This document shows positions 25,239-38,713 of a stretch of DNA of 64,000 nucleotides, in pieces. The stretch is from Brassica napus. Taxonomy: Eukaryota > Streptophyta > Magnoliopsida > Brassicales > Brassicaceae. The translations under genes and the position numbers were made by a program. The stretch covers positions 16,267,726 through 16,331,725 of the forward strand of contig NC_063448.1 of NCBI RefSeq assembly GCF_020379485.1, in the 5' to 3' direction. Position 1 is the stretch's first letter; each line of letters begins with the position of its first letter. The notes beneath the pieces are model-generated. The model was not told the origin of the DNA, searched no databases, and saw only the letters and a list, made by a program, of their open reading frames with translations.

Positions 25239-25575
25239 TGTTAAAGATAATGTTTGTGATTATCTATTTAGAAGATAAAGTATATCTTCTTCTTTTATCT
25301 TATTAGTCAAAGTCAGTCTTTGACTGATATCTATGACCGACTGATGTTATATTTTATATTTCTCTGTCACTATAAATATGTACGTATCCTCTTGTTTATG
25401 AATACAACATCTGAAGTGAAAAAGCTACACTATCTCTTACAAAATTCTCTCTCGTTGTTTCCTTTTAGAAACACAATAAGCTCATATTACATTCCTCTCT
25501 CCCCATCGCTGTCCACTCAACTTTTAATATAAGCCATTTAAAATAAAGCCACATATTTCCAACTCGTTTATAACA
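25239..25575 (+). repeat. 5' LTR of copia 2, with TATA box
   Basis: 337 bp. TATAAATA at 25371-25378 is a good core promoter candidate. The LTR ends TTTATAACA and is followed by AGTTATCAGTACGAG, a primer-site-like sequence. Confidence 0.93.
25371..25378 (+). promoter_or_regulatory. TATA box of copia 2 LTR
   Basis: TATAAATA within the 5' LTR. The same box occurs at 30820-30827 in the 3' LTR. Confidence 0.7.
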
Positions 25576-25728
25576 AGTTATCAGTACGAGACTCTGACCA
25601 ACTGAAAGTTATCAATCTGAAAGTTCTTAAACCAGCCGAGATAATATTTAAATTTATGTATTTCAATATATTTAATTTATTTAAATTTTATTATTATTTC
25701 GGAGTGAGAGGTTGGACCTTCTCCGTTT

Positions 25729-25985
25729 ATTTTTCGGGATGATAGGCGCTGCCTTTCCCGACTGATCGTTATGGTAGGCTATGCCTTCACGATCAGAGAA
25801 ATACGTGGTAGGCTTTGCCTCCGTGAATAAAAAGAAAAGGTCAAAAATGGTAGACTAAGTCTCCTCGGACCTTGAAATAAGTAAAAGTCAAAATGGTAGA
25901 CTATCTCTCCTCGGACTTTGAAAAATGATCAATATGGTAGTCTATGATTCCTCGGATCATGTGGTAGGCTGAGCCTCCCGATTTT
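25729..25985 (+). repeat. Degenerate tandem repeats in the copia 2 leader
   Basis: The phrase TGGTAGRCTRNGYCTCC recurs about six times between the 5' LTR and gag, at spacings of roughly 35-55 bp, often followed by TCGGA and a GGTCAA-type spacer. No ORF runs through it, so it lies in the untranslated leader. Confidence 0.7.
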
Positions 25986-26120
25986 ATTTATGCTATTTAA
26001 ATTTCTGCAATTTAAATTTATGCAATTTAAGTTTATGCTTTTATTTTATGCCTTTAATTTTTGCATTTAAATTATGCATTTAAATTCCCGTCTTTACTAT
26101 ATTTATTGAATACAGCTATC

Positions 26121-26926
26121 ATGTAGAATTTGACAAAGCTCGAAATTAATGCCCTGGATATTACGGGAAATAATTATATGACCTGGGCAGTGGGTGCAAA
26201 GATGCACCTGAGAGGAAACGGGCTTTTGGAAACCATCGATAGTTCAAAAACGGTGTTAGTGAGTTTAATTCCGTGATGTTCGAAATTACTTCTAGGATGA
26301 TGTTATGTGGAGAGAAAATAAGTGATTATGATATGATCGAAAAAACTCTCTCCACGTTCCATCCTATAAATGTAATCCTGCAGCAACAGTACCGGGTGAA
26401 TGGATATACCCGTTACTCGGAGTTGATGCAAGTCCTCCTTGTAGCGGAGCAGAATAATCAACTCGTGACTTTAAACCATCAAGCTCGTCCCACTGGATCT
26501 GCTCCATTCCCTGAAGCGAATGTTGCATCATCCAGTTATGATAATAGAAGAGGACGAAGTCGTGGACGTAGTGGAAACCGTTATTATGGTCGTGGAAGAG
26601 GACGAGGAAGAAGATTTCGTCCCTATGATGAAAGAAATAATAAAGACTTCCACGAAAATGAAAGGAATGAAAATGGCCAGGATGATAAAAGGCAAACGGG
26701 AAAGGTTTGCTACAGATGCGGCATGAAAGGTCATTGGGTACGTAACTGTCGTACGCCAAAACATTTAGCCGATCTGTATAGAGAATCCCAAAAGGGAAAA
26801 GAAAAAGGAAGAGGTGAAACAAACTTCATCTCTGATGAACCTGGGCCATCCTTTCATGGTTTGAACGATGATACTCATCTCAACGTATCAGACTTTCTGG
26901 TTGAGCCAAAGAGTATCGATGAGTGA
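26121..26926 (+). pseudogene. Copia 2 gag, early stop and internal deletion
   Basis: The ATG at 26121 is followed at once by TAG, then by the usual N-terminal gag signature (LTKLEINALDITGNNYMTW). Around 26250 the frame changes: about 80 residues of the central UBN2 gag domain are missing, and the text resumes with SEFNSVMFEITSRMMLCGE in the frame of 26273. The remainder holds an Arg/Gly-rich stretch (RGRGRGRRF) and a zinc knuckle CYRCGMKGHWVRNC near 26710, ending at TGA 26924-26926. The deletion junction is clean, so this looks like one event plus one nonsense mutation. Confidence 0.85.
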
Positions 26927-27052
26927 TGTAGATCGATGTGATATAAATAGACTGTATTATAGTATCTATATCTTTTGTTGTAAGATATATGTTATGTTTG
27001 TCATGTTTGATGTTTAATAATATATGTTTTATGAATATTTTATATTCAGAAA
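26927..27052 (+). other. Gag-pol spacer of copia 2
   Basis: 126 bp with many stops in the shared gag/pol frame, T-rich toward the end and closing with TATATTCAG just before the pol ATG, which looks like a splice acceptor. Some plant copia elements make gag from a spliced or shortened RNA. I could not find a donor that restores one frame. Confidence 0.45.
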
Positions 27053-30000
27053 ATGCCAAACTTTGAGACTATGGATGGAGATTTGTGTTTGGCAGATAGT
27101 GCGTCAACGCACACGATAATTAAAGATAAGAAATATTTCTCCAGTCTCAAAATAAGAAATTACGCTGGAAGCGTAAGTACAATATCTGGTAATGCAAAGA
27201 TTATTATGGGCTCTGGAAGAGCGAAATTTTCAATGCCAGGGGGAACAATATTTGAAATAAGTGATGCATTGTATTCCCCGGAGTCTCATAGAAACTTATT
27301 AAGTTTTAAGGATATCCGAAGAAATGGATATCATATTGAGACTATGAGTAAAGATGGCATTGAATTTCTTTGCATTAAGTCCGAGAGGAAACATATATTG
27401 GAAGAGTTAAGAATGTTATCCTCTGGACTATATTGTACGAAAATAACCATGACTGAGTCCTATGCCGTGGTAAACATGAAGTTTACTGATACATTTAAAA
27501 TTTGGCATGAGAGACTAGGACATCCTGGTTCAGTCATGATGAGAAAGATAGTGCAAAATTCGAATGGCCATCCGTTGAAAAACGGAAAAATTTTGCATAC
27601 GGGCGAGTTTACATGTGATGCATGTTCTCAAGGAAAGCTTATAACTCGGCCATCACCAGCAAAAGTAGGCAATGAATCACCAATGTTTTTGGAAAGAATA
27701 CATAGTGATATATGTGCGCCGATCCACCCACCGTGCGGGCCGTTTAAGTATTTCATGGTATTGATTGACGCATCTAGTAAATGGTCAAGTGTGTCTCTTT
27801 TGACGACACGAAATACGGCTTTCGCAAAGTTCATTGCACATATAATAAAGCTGAGAACGCAATTCTCAGAGTATGCCATTAAGAAAGTAAGGCTTGATAA
27901 TGCTGGTGAATTTACATCGCAAGCCTTTGATGATTATTGTATGTCAATGGGGATTGATGTGGAGCATCCAGTTCCCCATGTGCATAAACAAAATGGCATG
28001 GCCGAGTCATTGATAAAACGGCTGCAGTTGATTGTAAGACCGTTAGTCTTGAGAACGAAGCTCCCAATTTCTGTATGGGGACATGCTATATTGCATGCGG
28101 ATGCACTGGTTCGGTTAAGACCGAGTGCATATCATAAGTACTCCCCATTACAATTGGCATCTGGGCAAGAGCCAGATGTATCCCATCTCCGTGTCTTTGG
28201 GTGTGCGGTCTATGTTCCGATAGCTCCGCCACAAAGAACAAAAATGGGCCCACAAAGGAGATTGGGAATATATGTGGGTTATACGTCACCAAGTATAATA
28301 AGATATCTGGAACCAGTAACTGGTGATATGTTTACGGCAAGGTTTGCCGATTGCCATTTTAATGAGGATGAATTTTCAGCGTTAGGGGGAGGAATTGGTA
28401 AAATTCCTCAAGAGATTACATGGTGTACACCGTCGTTGTTACATCTTGATTCCCCTACGAATCAAAGAGAACTGGAAGTTCAGAAAATTGTGCATTTGCA
28501 TAATTTGGCAAACCAGTTACCAGATGCGTTCACAGATACAAGAAGGGTGACGAACTCATGTATACCCGCTGAAAATGTTCCATCAAGAGTTGATGTTCCT
28601 AAAGAACAAACTGATGGAAATAAATTGAATGAACCTAGGGTTCAGTTAAAGAGGGGGAGGCCAGCGGGTTCTAAAAATAAAAATCCCCGAAAGAAAAAGA
28701 AATTGGATGAGCAAAATAGTAAGGTTCGAGAAGAACCTGATACTGAAAAATGTCTGAAAGAAGGCATAGATAAAGATGGTCCAGATGACGAGAAGGGAAC
28801 AGAAAAGTATGAGATTTCCATCAACTACGCCCGAGATGAAAAGATATGGATCAGGAATAAGATAAAAGATGTTGATGGAATGTTCTCCTTTTATGTGTCC
28901 AAAGAGATCGATCATGAAAATGATGATCCCGATCCAAGGTCCATTTTAGAATGTCAAAAAAGACATGATTGGGAGGAGTGGAAGAAGGCCATTCAAATTG
29001 AATTACTCTCCCTGAATAAAAGAAATGTCTTTGGACCTATAGTCATAACGACTGAAAATATAAATCATGTTGGGTTTAAGTGGGTATTCGTGAGAAAAGT
29101 TAATGAGAAGAATGAAGTAACACGATATAAAACCCGATTAGTTGTCCAAGGTTTTTCTCAGAGACTAGGAATTGATTTTGAGGAAACGTATTCCCCGGTA
29201 ATGGATGCAATTACGTTTAGATTTTTGATGAGCCTAACGGCGTCTAAAAATCTTGAAATGCATCTCATAGACGTTGTGACTGCATATCTGTATGGATCGT
29301 TGGATAATGATATATATATGAAGCTCCCTGAGGGATTGAAAATGCCTGAAGCATTGAAAGAAAAATCCAGGAAGATTTGTTCGGTCAAGTTACAGCGATC
29401 ACTTTACGGATTAAAGCAATCCGGACACATGTGGTACAATCGCTTAAGTGAATATCTTTTGAGTAAAGGATATGTGAATAATACGATATGTCCATGCGTT
29501 TTTATAAAGAAATCGTCATCTGGCTTTGTGATCATTGCTGTATATGTAGATGACCTAAACATAATTGGAACTCAAAAGGAGGTTGATGATGCTCGAACTC
29601 ATATGAAAGAGGAGTTTGAAATGAAAGATCTCGGCAAGACAAAGTTTTGTCTTGGGCTCCAGATAGAGCATCTCCGAGAAGGGATATTTGTGCATCAATC
29701 AAACTATACAAAAAGGTTATTGAAACGCTTTCGTATGGACAAAGCGACTCCTTTGAGTACTCCAATGATTGGTAGATCTCTCAATGTTGAGAGTGATCCT
29801 TTTAGGCCCTGCGAAGATAGCGAGAAGATATTAGGTCCAGAAGTACCTTATATGAGTGCTATCGGTGGGCTGTTATATCTTGCAAACTGTACCAGACCAG
29901 ATATAGCTTTTGCTACTAATCTACTGGCGAGATATAGTTCTGCTCCTACTCGCAGGCACTGGGACAGAATAAAGCATCTATTCCGTTATCTCCAAGGTAC

Positions 30001-30541
30001 AATTAATTTGGGGTTAATGTATTTTAGAAAACCCGAGTTTGGTATGGTTGGTTTTGCAGATGCAGGATACTTATCAGATCCTCATAAGGCTCGATCGTAA
30101 ACCGGCAATGTTTTTATAATTAGTGGAACTGCGATCTTTTGGCGGTCGCAGAAACAAACTCTGGTTGCGACTTCTTCGAATCATGCAGAAACTATTGCGC
30201 TTCACGAAGCATGTCGAGAATGTGTGTGGCTTCGGTCAATGAGTCACCACATACAAAAATCAAGCGGAATAGTCAACGAAAATGAGCCGACGAAAATATT
30301 TGAAGACAATTCGGCGTGTGTCGCTCAACTTAAAGAAGACTACATTAAGAGTGACAGGACAAAGCACATCCCTCCGAGATTTTTCTCATACATACGGGAG
30401 CTTGAGAAAAATAAAGAAGTGGACATTGAGTATGTATGATCATGCGACAATCTGGCTGACTTGTTCACCAAGGCCCCTCCCACTACAATATTTCGAAAAC
30501 ACGTCTATGGTATCGGAATGCGGCATTTGCGTGACTTATGA
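27053..30541 (+). pseudogene. Copia 2 pol (PR-INT-RT-RNaseH), two late stops
   Basis: A 1,015-codon open frame from ATG 27053, with stop TAA at 30098-30100 and TGA at 30437-30439, then in-frame coding to 30541. The protease motif is LADSASTHTI (about 27090), a variant of DSGA with Ser for Gly. Then come GAG-pre-integrase (WHERLGHPG), integrase with SDICAPIHPP, LDNAGEFTS and a downstream GMAES, a basic linker RKKKK, reverse transcriptase with YVDDLNIIG (about 29550) and RNase H beginning VGFADAGYLSD; its second half (SSNHAETIALHEAC) lies after the first stop. Both stops fit C-to-T changes in CAA and CGA. Pol lacks its last 150 residues if read to the first stop. Confidence 0.93.
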
Positions 30542-30686
30542 CAAAAAATCTATGTCTACTATTCTCAGGGGAAGATTACGGCAGTGTATTCTTTTTTCCT
30601 TGTCATGGTTTTTGTCCAAATGGATTTTTACTTGACTAGGTTTTTAACGAGGCACTACGTAATATAAAATAAATAATCAAGGGGAG

Positions 30687-31041
30687 TGTTAAAGATAATG
30701 TTTGTGATTATCTATTTAGAAGATAAAGTATATTTTCTTCTTTTGTCTTATTAGTCAAAGTCGGTCTTTGACTGATATTTATGACCGACTGATGTTATAT
30801 TTTAATATTTCTCTGTCACTATAAATATGTACGTATCCTCTTGTTTATGAATACAACATCTGAAGTGAAAAAGCTACTCTCTCTCTTACAAAATTCTCTC
30901 TCTCGTTGTTTTCTTTTAGAAACGCAAAAACCCAAAACACAATAAACTCATATTACATCTCTCTCTCCCCGTCGCTGTCCACTCAACTTTTAATATAAGC
31001 CATTTAAAATAAAGCCATATATTTCCAACTCGTTTATAAAA
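30687..31041 (+). repeat. 3' LTR of copia 2
   Basis: 355 bp, preceded by the purine tract AAGGGGAG. It carries a short insertion (about 13 bp, AAAACCCAAAAC-like) relative to the 5' LTR and ends in AAAA instead of ACA. Confidence 0.93.
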
Positions 31042-31046
31042 GTTCA

Positions 31047-33212
<2,166 letters not shown>

Positions 33213-33215
33213 TTA

Positions 33216-34189
33216 GTGGGGGATTATTGGTTTAAGAATTCTAAAGGAATTATAAAATTTTGAGAATCCATTGTTATTGGTTTACAGATTTAAAAAGTCT
33301 TATTAAAATCCATTGTTATTGGTTTAAAGATTTTTAAATTCCATTCAAATCCTTTGTTATTCATAAAGTTTAGTAATTATGGATTTTATCATTCTATTGA
33401 ATTCTATTGTTATTGTGAGGTGAATTTCTTATGCTTTTATTCATAAATCTAGACTTTGAAAATATCATCTATTCACATAAGATTTTTGAAATCTGTGTAA
33501 TAAGAAAAACATGCACATATTGCAACTAAACTCACGTGAACACATCAAACCAAACTCAATAATGGTGAATCAACTAAACACACATGATCTGTAATTCATT
33601 ATATTTTTATAGTTTCTTATTTGATAAAACAACCTTTTGATTCAATAATGATGAAGAAACCAAACTCACATTGATAACAAGAATGGTGTTTCAAAATCAC
33701 GCCATCCACGTTTAATTCCCTCCACAAGTAATTCAATCAATACTTTTGTTTCATCCTGAGTCCAGGAATTATATTTACCTTTTTCCTTATCTTCCATTGT
33801 AATCTTATTCAAGAACTAACTAATGGTCAGAAGAAGTAATACTTGTATGTAGTTGGACTAGAGAAGGAGAAGGAGAAAAGGAGAAGGAGAAGAGAAGAAG
33901 ATATGGGTATCATTGTGTCAATTACGTGATGTTTATATATATGGTTTACCTCCATATTTTGTTTTTGGAAATGTTCCGAAGAGATTATTATACATTGCCT
34001 TATAAGAAGAAATATTTTGAAAATAATATATTATGCAAATCCTTAAAAATCAATAAAATCTACAAAAGTCAATACAAAGTATTTGATAGAACTTTGGAGA
34101 ATATTTGTTAACTCTACTCAACTTCTAAGAATCTGTCAACTTTTAAAATCACTTAACTCCTTCTGAATTTTGATTCCAATAACCCCTCC
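33216..34189. mobile_element. PIF/Harbinger-type element, non-autonomous
   Basis: Left end GTGGGGGATTATTGG and the inverse of the right end, GGAGGGGTTATTGG, form terminal inverted repeats. The target TTA is duplicated on both sides (33213-33215 and 34190-34192), the PIF/Harbinger signature. The phrase TTGTTATTGGTTTA is repeated in the left part. Inside lies a remnant of the Myb/SANT accessory gene, so it derives from an autonomous Harbinger. Confidence 0.8.
33666..33797 (-). pseudogene. Myb/SANT-like ORF remnant of Harbinger
   Basis: A 43-codon ORF from ATG 33797. It opens with MEDKEKGKYNSWTQDE, followed by LIELLVEGIKRGWRD. This is the first helix region of the Myb_DNA-bind_3 (SANT-like) domain found in plant Harbinger ORF1 and in L10-interacting MYB-type host proteins. 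In Harbinger transposons this protein escorts the transposase to the nucleus and the termini. Here it stops at 33666, well short of a full domain. It is short, but its Trp spacing and position inside the element support the call. Confidence 0.65.
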
Positions 34190-34261
34190 TTAGATTATTT
34201 TTATATATAATGTTCATCTCGCGCAAGGCGTAGATCTTAACCTAATAGTTAATATAATATA

Positions 34262-34509
34262 CTCCTTCCGTTCCACGAAGATAGACTTTTTAGCTATTTC
34301 ACACAAATTAAGAAAACACATTAAACTACCCTAATAAATGTATTGTTTTCTGTAATTTTCAATTTTCAATAACTTTTAACAAATAGTAATTCAATAAATT
34401 CAATTAATTTTCTTGAAGTTTACAATTTTTTTATAAAAAAAACAAAAAAATACATCTTTCTAAAACAAATTTTTTTTCTAAAAAATCTATCATTAAAGAA
34501 CGGAGGGAG
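34262..34509. mobile_element. Stowaway MITE (Tc1/mariner)
   Basis: 248 bp with ends CTCCTTCCGTTCC and GAACGGAGGGAG, flanked by TA on both sides (34260-34261, 34510-34511). The interior is AT-rich with no ORF, as is standard for Stowaway. Confidence 0.93.
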
Positions 34510-35326
34510 TATTGTTTACTTGATTATCGTATGATATTTAATAACTAGGCATCACGCATTATCGTAATGTTTGACTGCATTATTTTATATATTTAGATAT
34601 AATGTATTTGTGACTAATGAAACCGATTGAATCAAGTGTTTGGTTTGATTGGTTTAATACAATTGGTTTGGTCCAATTGGTTTGGTCGTTTGATTAGATT
34701 TTAATTAGATTAAATTCTAAAATCAAATATATAAATAGCTAATTATTTTAATTAGATTAAATTAATTAAAATATTTATAATTCAATTAAAATACATATAA
34801 GATATGTATTAGTTATATTTATATTTATATTAGATATAAATTTTAAATATAAGTTAAAATTGAATTAAAATTTGTTCCTCAATTAATTTTAAGTACTTTT
34901 GATGTCTACCCTCTTATCAACTATCAAGGCTTGTTTCGTTGTAAGATAGGCTTGCCAAAGCAAGGTGTCTGCAATTACATGAGTGAGGTAGATGGTAACG
35001 GTTACCTTATGAATATAAGATTGGTTCACTTGACTAAGCTATCAAAACGGTTTTGGGCTTAGAGACATAGGTTGGATAAGAAATAAGATGTCATCTCACA
35101 ACCTAGAATTATATTGGATATAATTAGCAAAGTGTTGCTTACCTAAATAGCTAAACATCCGGGCGATGAGCCAAAGCTCACTCGGATTTTAGTGAAATAT
35201 TGGATCTTGGATTATTTTATTCAATTTGAGGAAAATGTTTTGAATATAATATGAATTTTCTTAATTGTTGAGATCTCTCTAATTTCTGAACATCATATTA
35301 ACATTTCCCACTCTTCTATTCCAGAA
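34510..35326. other. AT-rich spacer and probable copia 3 leader
   Basis: No gene. The first half has repeats of TTGGTTTGRTTGG and ATTAGATTAAAT. The second half, up to the gag ATG at 35327, looks like the LTR/leader of the copia 3 fragment, but no second LTR was found to prove it. Confidence 0.4.
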
Positions 35327-35700
35327 ATGTCAATTCCCCACTGTTCATTCTCATTACGATATGTCCTTGAGAAGGACAAATTGAATGGGTCAAACTTCCT
35401 TGAATGGTATCGAAACCTGAGAATTGTTCTCAAACAGGAGAAAAAAGACTATGTCCTAGAGAAGGTTCTTCCTGAAAAACCTAAGACCAATGTCCAACAT
35501 GCTGAAAGAACAGCTTATGATAAGCATGTCAGTGATAGGGTCGATGTGTGCTGTCTTATGTTGGAAACCATGAACTCGGATTTGCAGAAGCAATATGAGA
35601 ATGTGGATTCACCAATTGACATGATCACTAGCCTGAAAGGTATGTTTCAGGAGCAAGCTTGAACTGAGAGATACCAAACGGTTAAGTCTCTCATTGAGTG
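35327..35700 (+). pseudogene. Copia-type gag N-terminal fragment (copia 3)
   Basis: The ORF starts with ATG 35327 and reads a gag N-terminus: LNGSNFLEWYRNLRIVL (the usual NFxxWxRxLR motif) and later MITSLKGMFQEQA. A stop at 35660 is followed in frame by RYQTVKSLIEC, which continues the family, so the stop is a nonsense change. At 35709 the frame is cut by an Athila LTR. No zinc knuckle or pol remains. Confidence 0.8.
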
Positions 35701-35708
35701 TAAGCTAC

Positions 35709-37003
35709 TGATACCACTCAAATTACCCTAAGGAGTGAATTACTCTCTCAAATAAGTGGTTTAGGTGCAGTACTTAGGGATCGAATCCACAAAGAGCTAG
35801 GGAACCTATTAAATCTAGTCAAGTTATTAATTCTAGGTGTTTGTTGTTTTATGGTTTAAAAGTAAATAGCAATCCTAATTGAGCAAGTATATTGCTCGAC
35901 TAACAAGATGATTGGGGGTGTAACTTTATTGGAAGATATTAGATGCATGGTTTCTATTCAGGTGTTAGAGATTATAATCCTATAGATGCCTAACAGTTGC
36001 ATGCATGATATATTAAAGCTCAACTCCTTAATCACAGTGATCAGCAATGGCAATGTTTCACTGGTTAACTAACTAGATCTTGGATCTCAACTGTCGTCTT
36101 TTGATCACAAGAAAGTGTCGATCGATGATCATATATGGATATCGATCGATACACCTTTCGCAAATATCGATCGATTGTTAGAAGACAATATCAATAGATG
36201 CTTCTAGCTAAGCCCTAGGCGCGGGTTGATAATGCTCACTAGTCTCCTAGATCAGCGGTTAGCTCTCTCTAGCAGTCCTAGCATGACAGATTAGATTCAG
36301 GACAGGATGATCAAGGATGCTTGACACATGCAAATTCTTAGGTTCATGTTCTAGTTAGCAAGACTAAAACAAGCATTAAGAACAATCAATCAATGAATAT
36401 CACAACTTAGCAAATCTATAGTTGGGGCTAATCCCTCTAACCTATTTGAATCATGAATCTAACAAGTAAACTACTCAGACATAACAAAGCAATTCATGAC
36501 ACAAAATATAGATAAAAACTGCATATAATAGAATGGATGAATCAGTGGAGTTCCAATCACAAATCTCTCTATGATTTTCTCTCCTAAAACTCTCTCTCTC
36601 TTGCTGAAAGCAAGAATACAATGGTGGCTCAAAAACTCCTCTTTTTGCCTCCTAACACTTAGGCAAGTATATAACTATTAGGTTAAAAACTTATCAGGGA
36701 TAATCTTGTAATTTGGTGAAGCTTTGGGTTTAAAGTCGGCTGGAACCAAGTCGCGCGTTTCGCGTCTCGACATCGATCGATGGTACATCATGTACATCGA
36801 TCGATTGCTTCTTCTTCGTATCGACCTCTAATGGTCAGCTTGGATGAAATCTCTTTTAAGCTCCTAAATGCTCCATAATCATCACTTTACTCCAAGATAC
36901 TCCTGAACCTGAAAACATACCTAATAGGATAGAATATATAGTATATAGATAGTAAAACACTTATATATCATGGATGAAAATGGGTCAAATCCATGGTATA
37001 TCA
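35709..37003 (-). repeat. Athila-type Ty3/gypsy LTR, minus orientation
   Basis: Read on the minus strand it begins TGATATACCATGG at 37003 and ends GGTATCA at 35709, 1,295 bp. It is preceded by a purine tract (TCTGGGGGAGT at 37004-37014), so it is a 3' LTR of an element whose body lies to the right. It carries several ATCGATCGAT palindromes (about 36118, 36152, 36165, 36772, 36800). It interrupts the copia 3 gag. The left flank is GCTAC. Confidence 0.8.
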
Positions 37004-38713
37004 ACTCCCCCAGACTTACCCTTTTGTTTGTCCTCAAGCAAAACAAACAGGTAGTCTCTCTGAAAGAGGTTTGAAAACAACAGGGACTTACAGATTTAAA
37101 ACATAGAAATCATCACCCCTACAATTTCGCAATCCACATCTAAAAAGTCCTAATCACAAAAGCACATAATGCAATATCCTAGCTTAGCAACCAAATTCAA
37201 ATAGTCTACAACTGAGCAAACCATGTCTGACATTCCCCTCTACTAACCTCATTTCTTAGCATAAATATAAAAGTCAATGCTTTACCTTGGGAGTATCGAT
37301 CACAGGATGCAAGGATTTTCAGACAAGTATCTGGAACTGCAGGTAAAAGTTAGTTCCTAATTTCTCTCTCTAATTTCTCTCTTGAGTCAAAGTCTGCTTC
37401 CATTCCAGAATCAGTGACCAAGATTGGACAGGCTTCCATGAATCAAGACTTAATGGTGGTTGTCACCAAGCAATGTTCACTTCTTTTTGACCTATATCCA
37501 AGAATTCTTTGTGAAGCGAGCCTTGAAGATTACCGCCTCCAAGTCTCGTTCGAATTCTTTTATTGGAATCTTTATGAATCGAGCCTTAATAGTTTTAGCC
37601 ACCAAATCCTGTTCAGACTCCTCCTAACTAGATCCTAAGTCCTAGTTAAGTAATAAATTTCAATTTTTTTATTTCACTAACTACTCTAGGGTCGAAATAG
37701 AGAGCAGAAATGTGATAAATGAATCTACACAAGGCGTTACCTTCCAGACTTGTCTGAAGAATCCGATCCCATGTATACCAAGCCCCAAGACAAGCGATTA
37801 TGTTAGGTTTAGTGTTGGAGGTCAGCTTTGGTTCCTTCAAACAATCAAGGCAAGTGTGTATAGTTGACAGGTTGATCCACTTTAGCATCTTTAGTACTAT
37901 CTGCAGTCAATAAATCTAGAATGGTGCTAAAGAGTGGTTAGACATTCAAGTCTAAATAAATAATAAGATCATAGTCCCTTTCACATAGCTAAACATAATT
38001 TTATTAAAATCTCTTTATAAGAATCAGAATAAATTATATCAGTAAACCTCCTCCCAGACTTAAATTACACTGTCCCAGTGTAACACAATCGGAGTTATGG
38101 TGGAAATAAATCATAAGTACTCAATGTAACAAGTTAGGAAGATAAACATGACCGGAGTGGGAATCGATTGATTTGCATCGGTATGCATCGATCGTCGTAT
38201 GTGATTGTAGGTCGATCGATGTCGACATATCGTCCACAGTCGATATGATGGTAATCATCCTACTTGGGTTTTGCAGTAAATCTGAAAGAATGAAAATGAA
38301 AGTAAATATTAGTAACTAAGAAGACCACTTAAAATTACTTAATAGTGGGTTGCCTCTCACTCAGCCCTTTGTTATAGTCATTTAGCTTGACTGTGGAGGT
38401 ATGTGGCTAGTTAGTGGAACGATAGCTACTTATTGGGAAACAAGCATCCACTTCATCTCTGCACATTTTGGACCAAGCTGCAATGAAACTTCTTGTGGCC
38501 TCATCATTTCTGGTCTATCTCTCATCCATCTTATGTATTGCATGTGAGATGTTATGTAGCCTTTCTAGGATGTTTTCAGTGCTGAACTGATGCCATCCTA
38601 TCTTGTCGTAGGCGTATGCTGATAGCTCGTTCAGTTCCTCATGCATTGACTCAATTTTGTTTTGTATCAGCTGCTCCTCGTCTGGTGTAGACGTGGTATC
38701 GATCGAGGCTACT
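37004..38713 (-). mobile_element. Athila-type internal sequence, minus orientation
   Basis: On the minus strand this holds a purine-rich AAGTCTGGGAGGAGG motif (about 38045-38060), a second such tract next to the LTR, and a coding remnant at 38515-38724 (SIDTTSTPDEEQ, then ELNELSAYAYDKIGWHQF). Athila elements typically carry long 3' sequence between pol and LTR. No RT or integrase is present, so the element is truncated. The end at 38713 is a junction with a plus-oriented LTR of the same family. Confidence 0.6.

Larger units (their letters stand above)
25239..31041 (+). mobile_element. Ty1/copia LTR retrotransposon 2
   Basis: LTRs 25239-25575 and 30687-31041 start TGTTAAAGATAATG. The perfect 5-bp duplication GTTCA flanks the element (25234-25238 and 31042-31046). 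Gag and pol are separate ORFs in the same frame with a 126-bp stop-rich spacer. Gag has an early stop and an internal deletion, and pol has two nonsense codons near its end, so this copy is defective. Confidence 0.96.
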
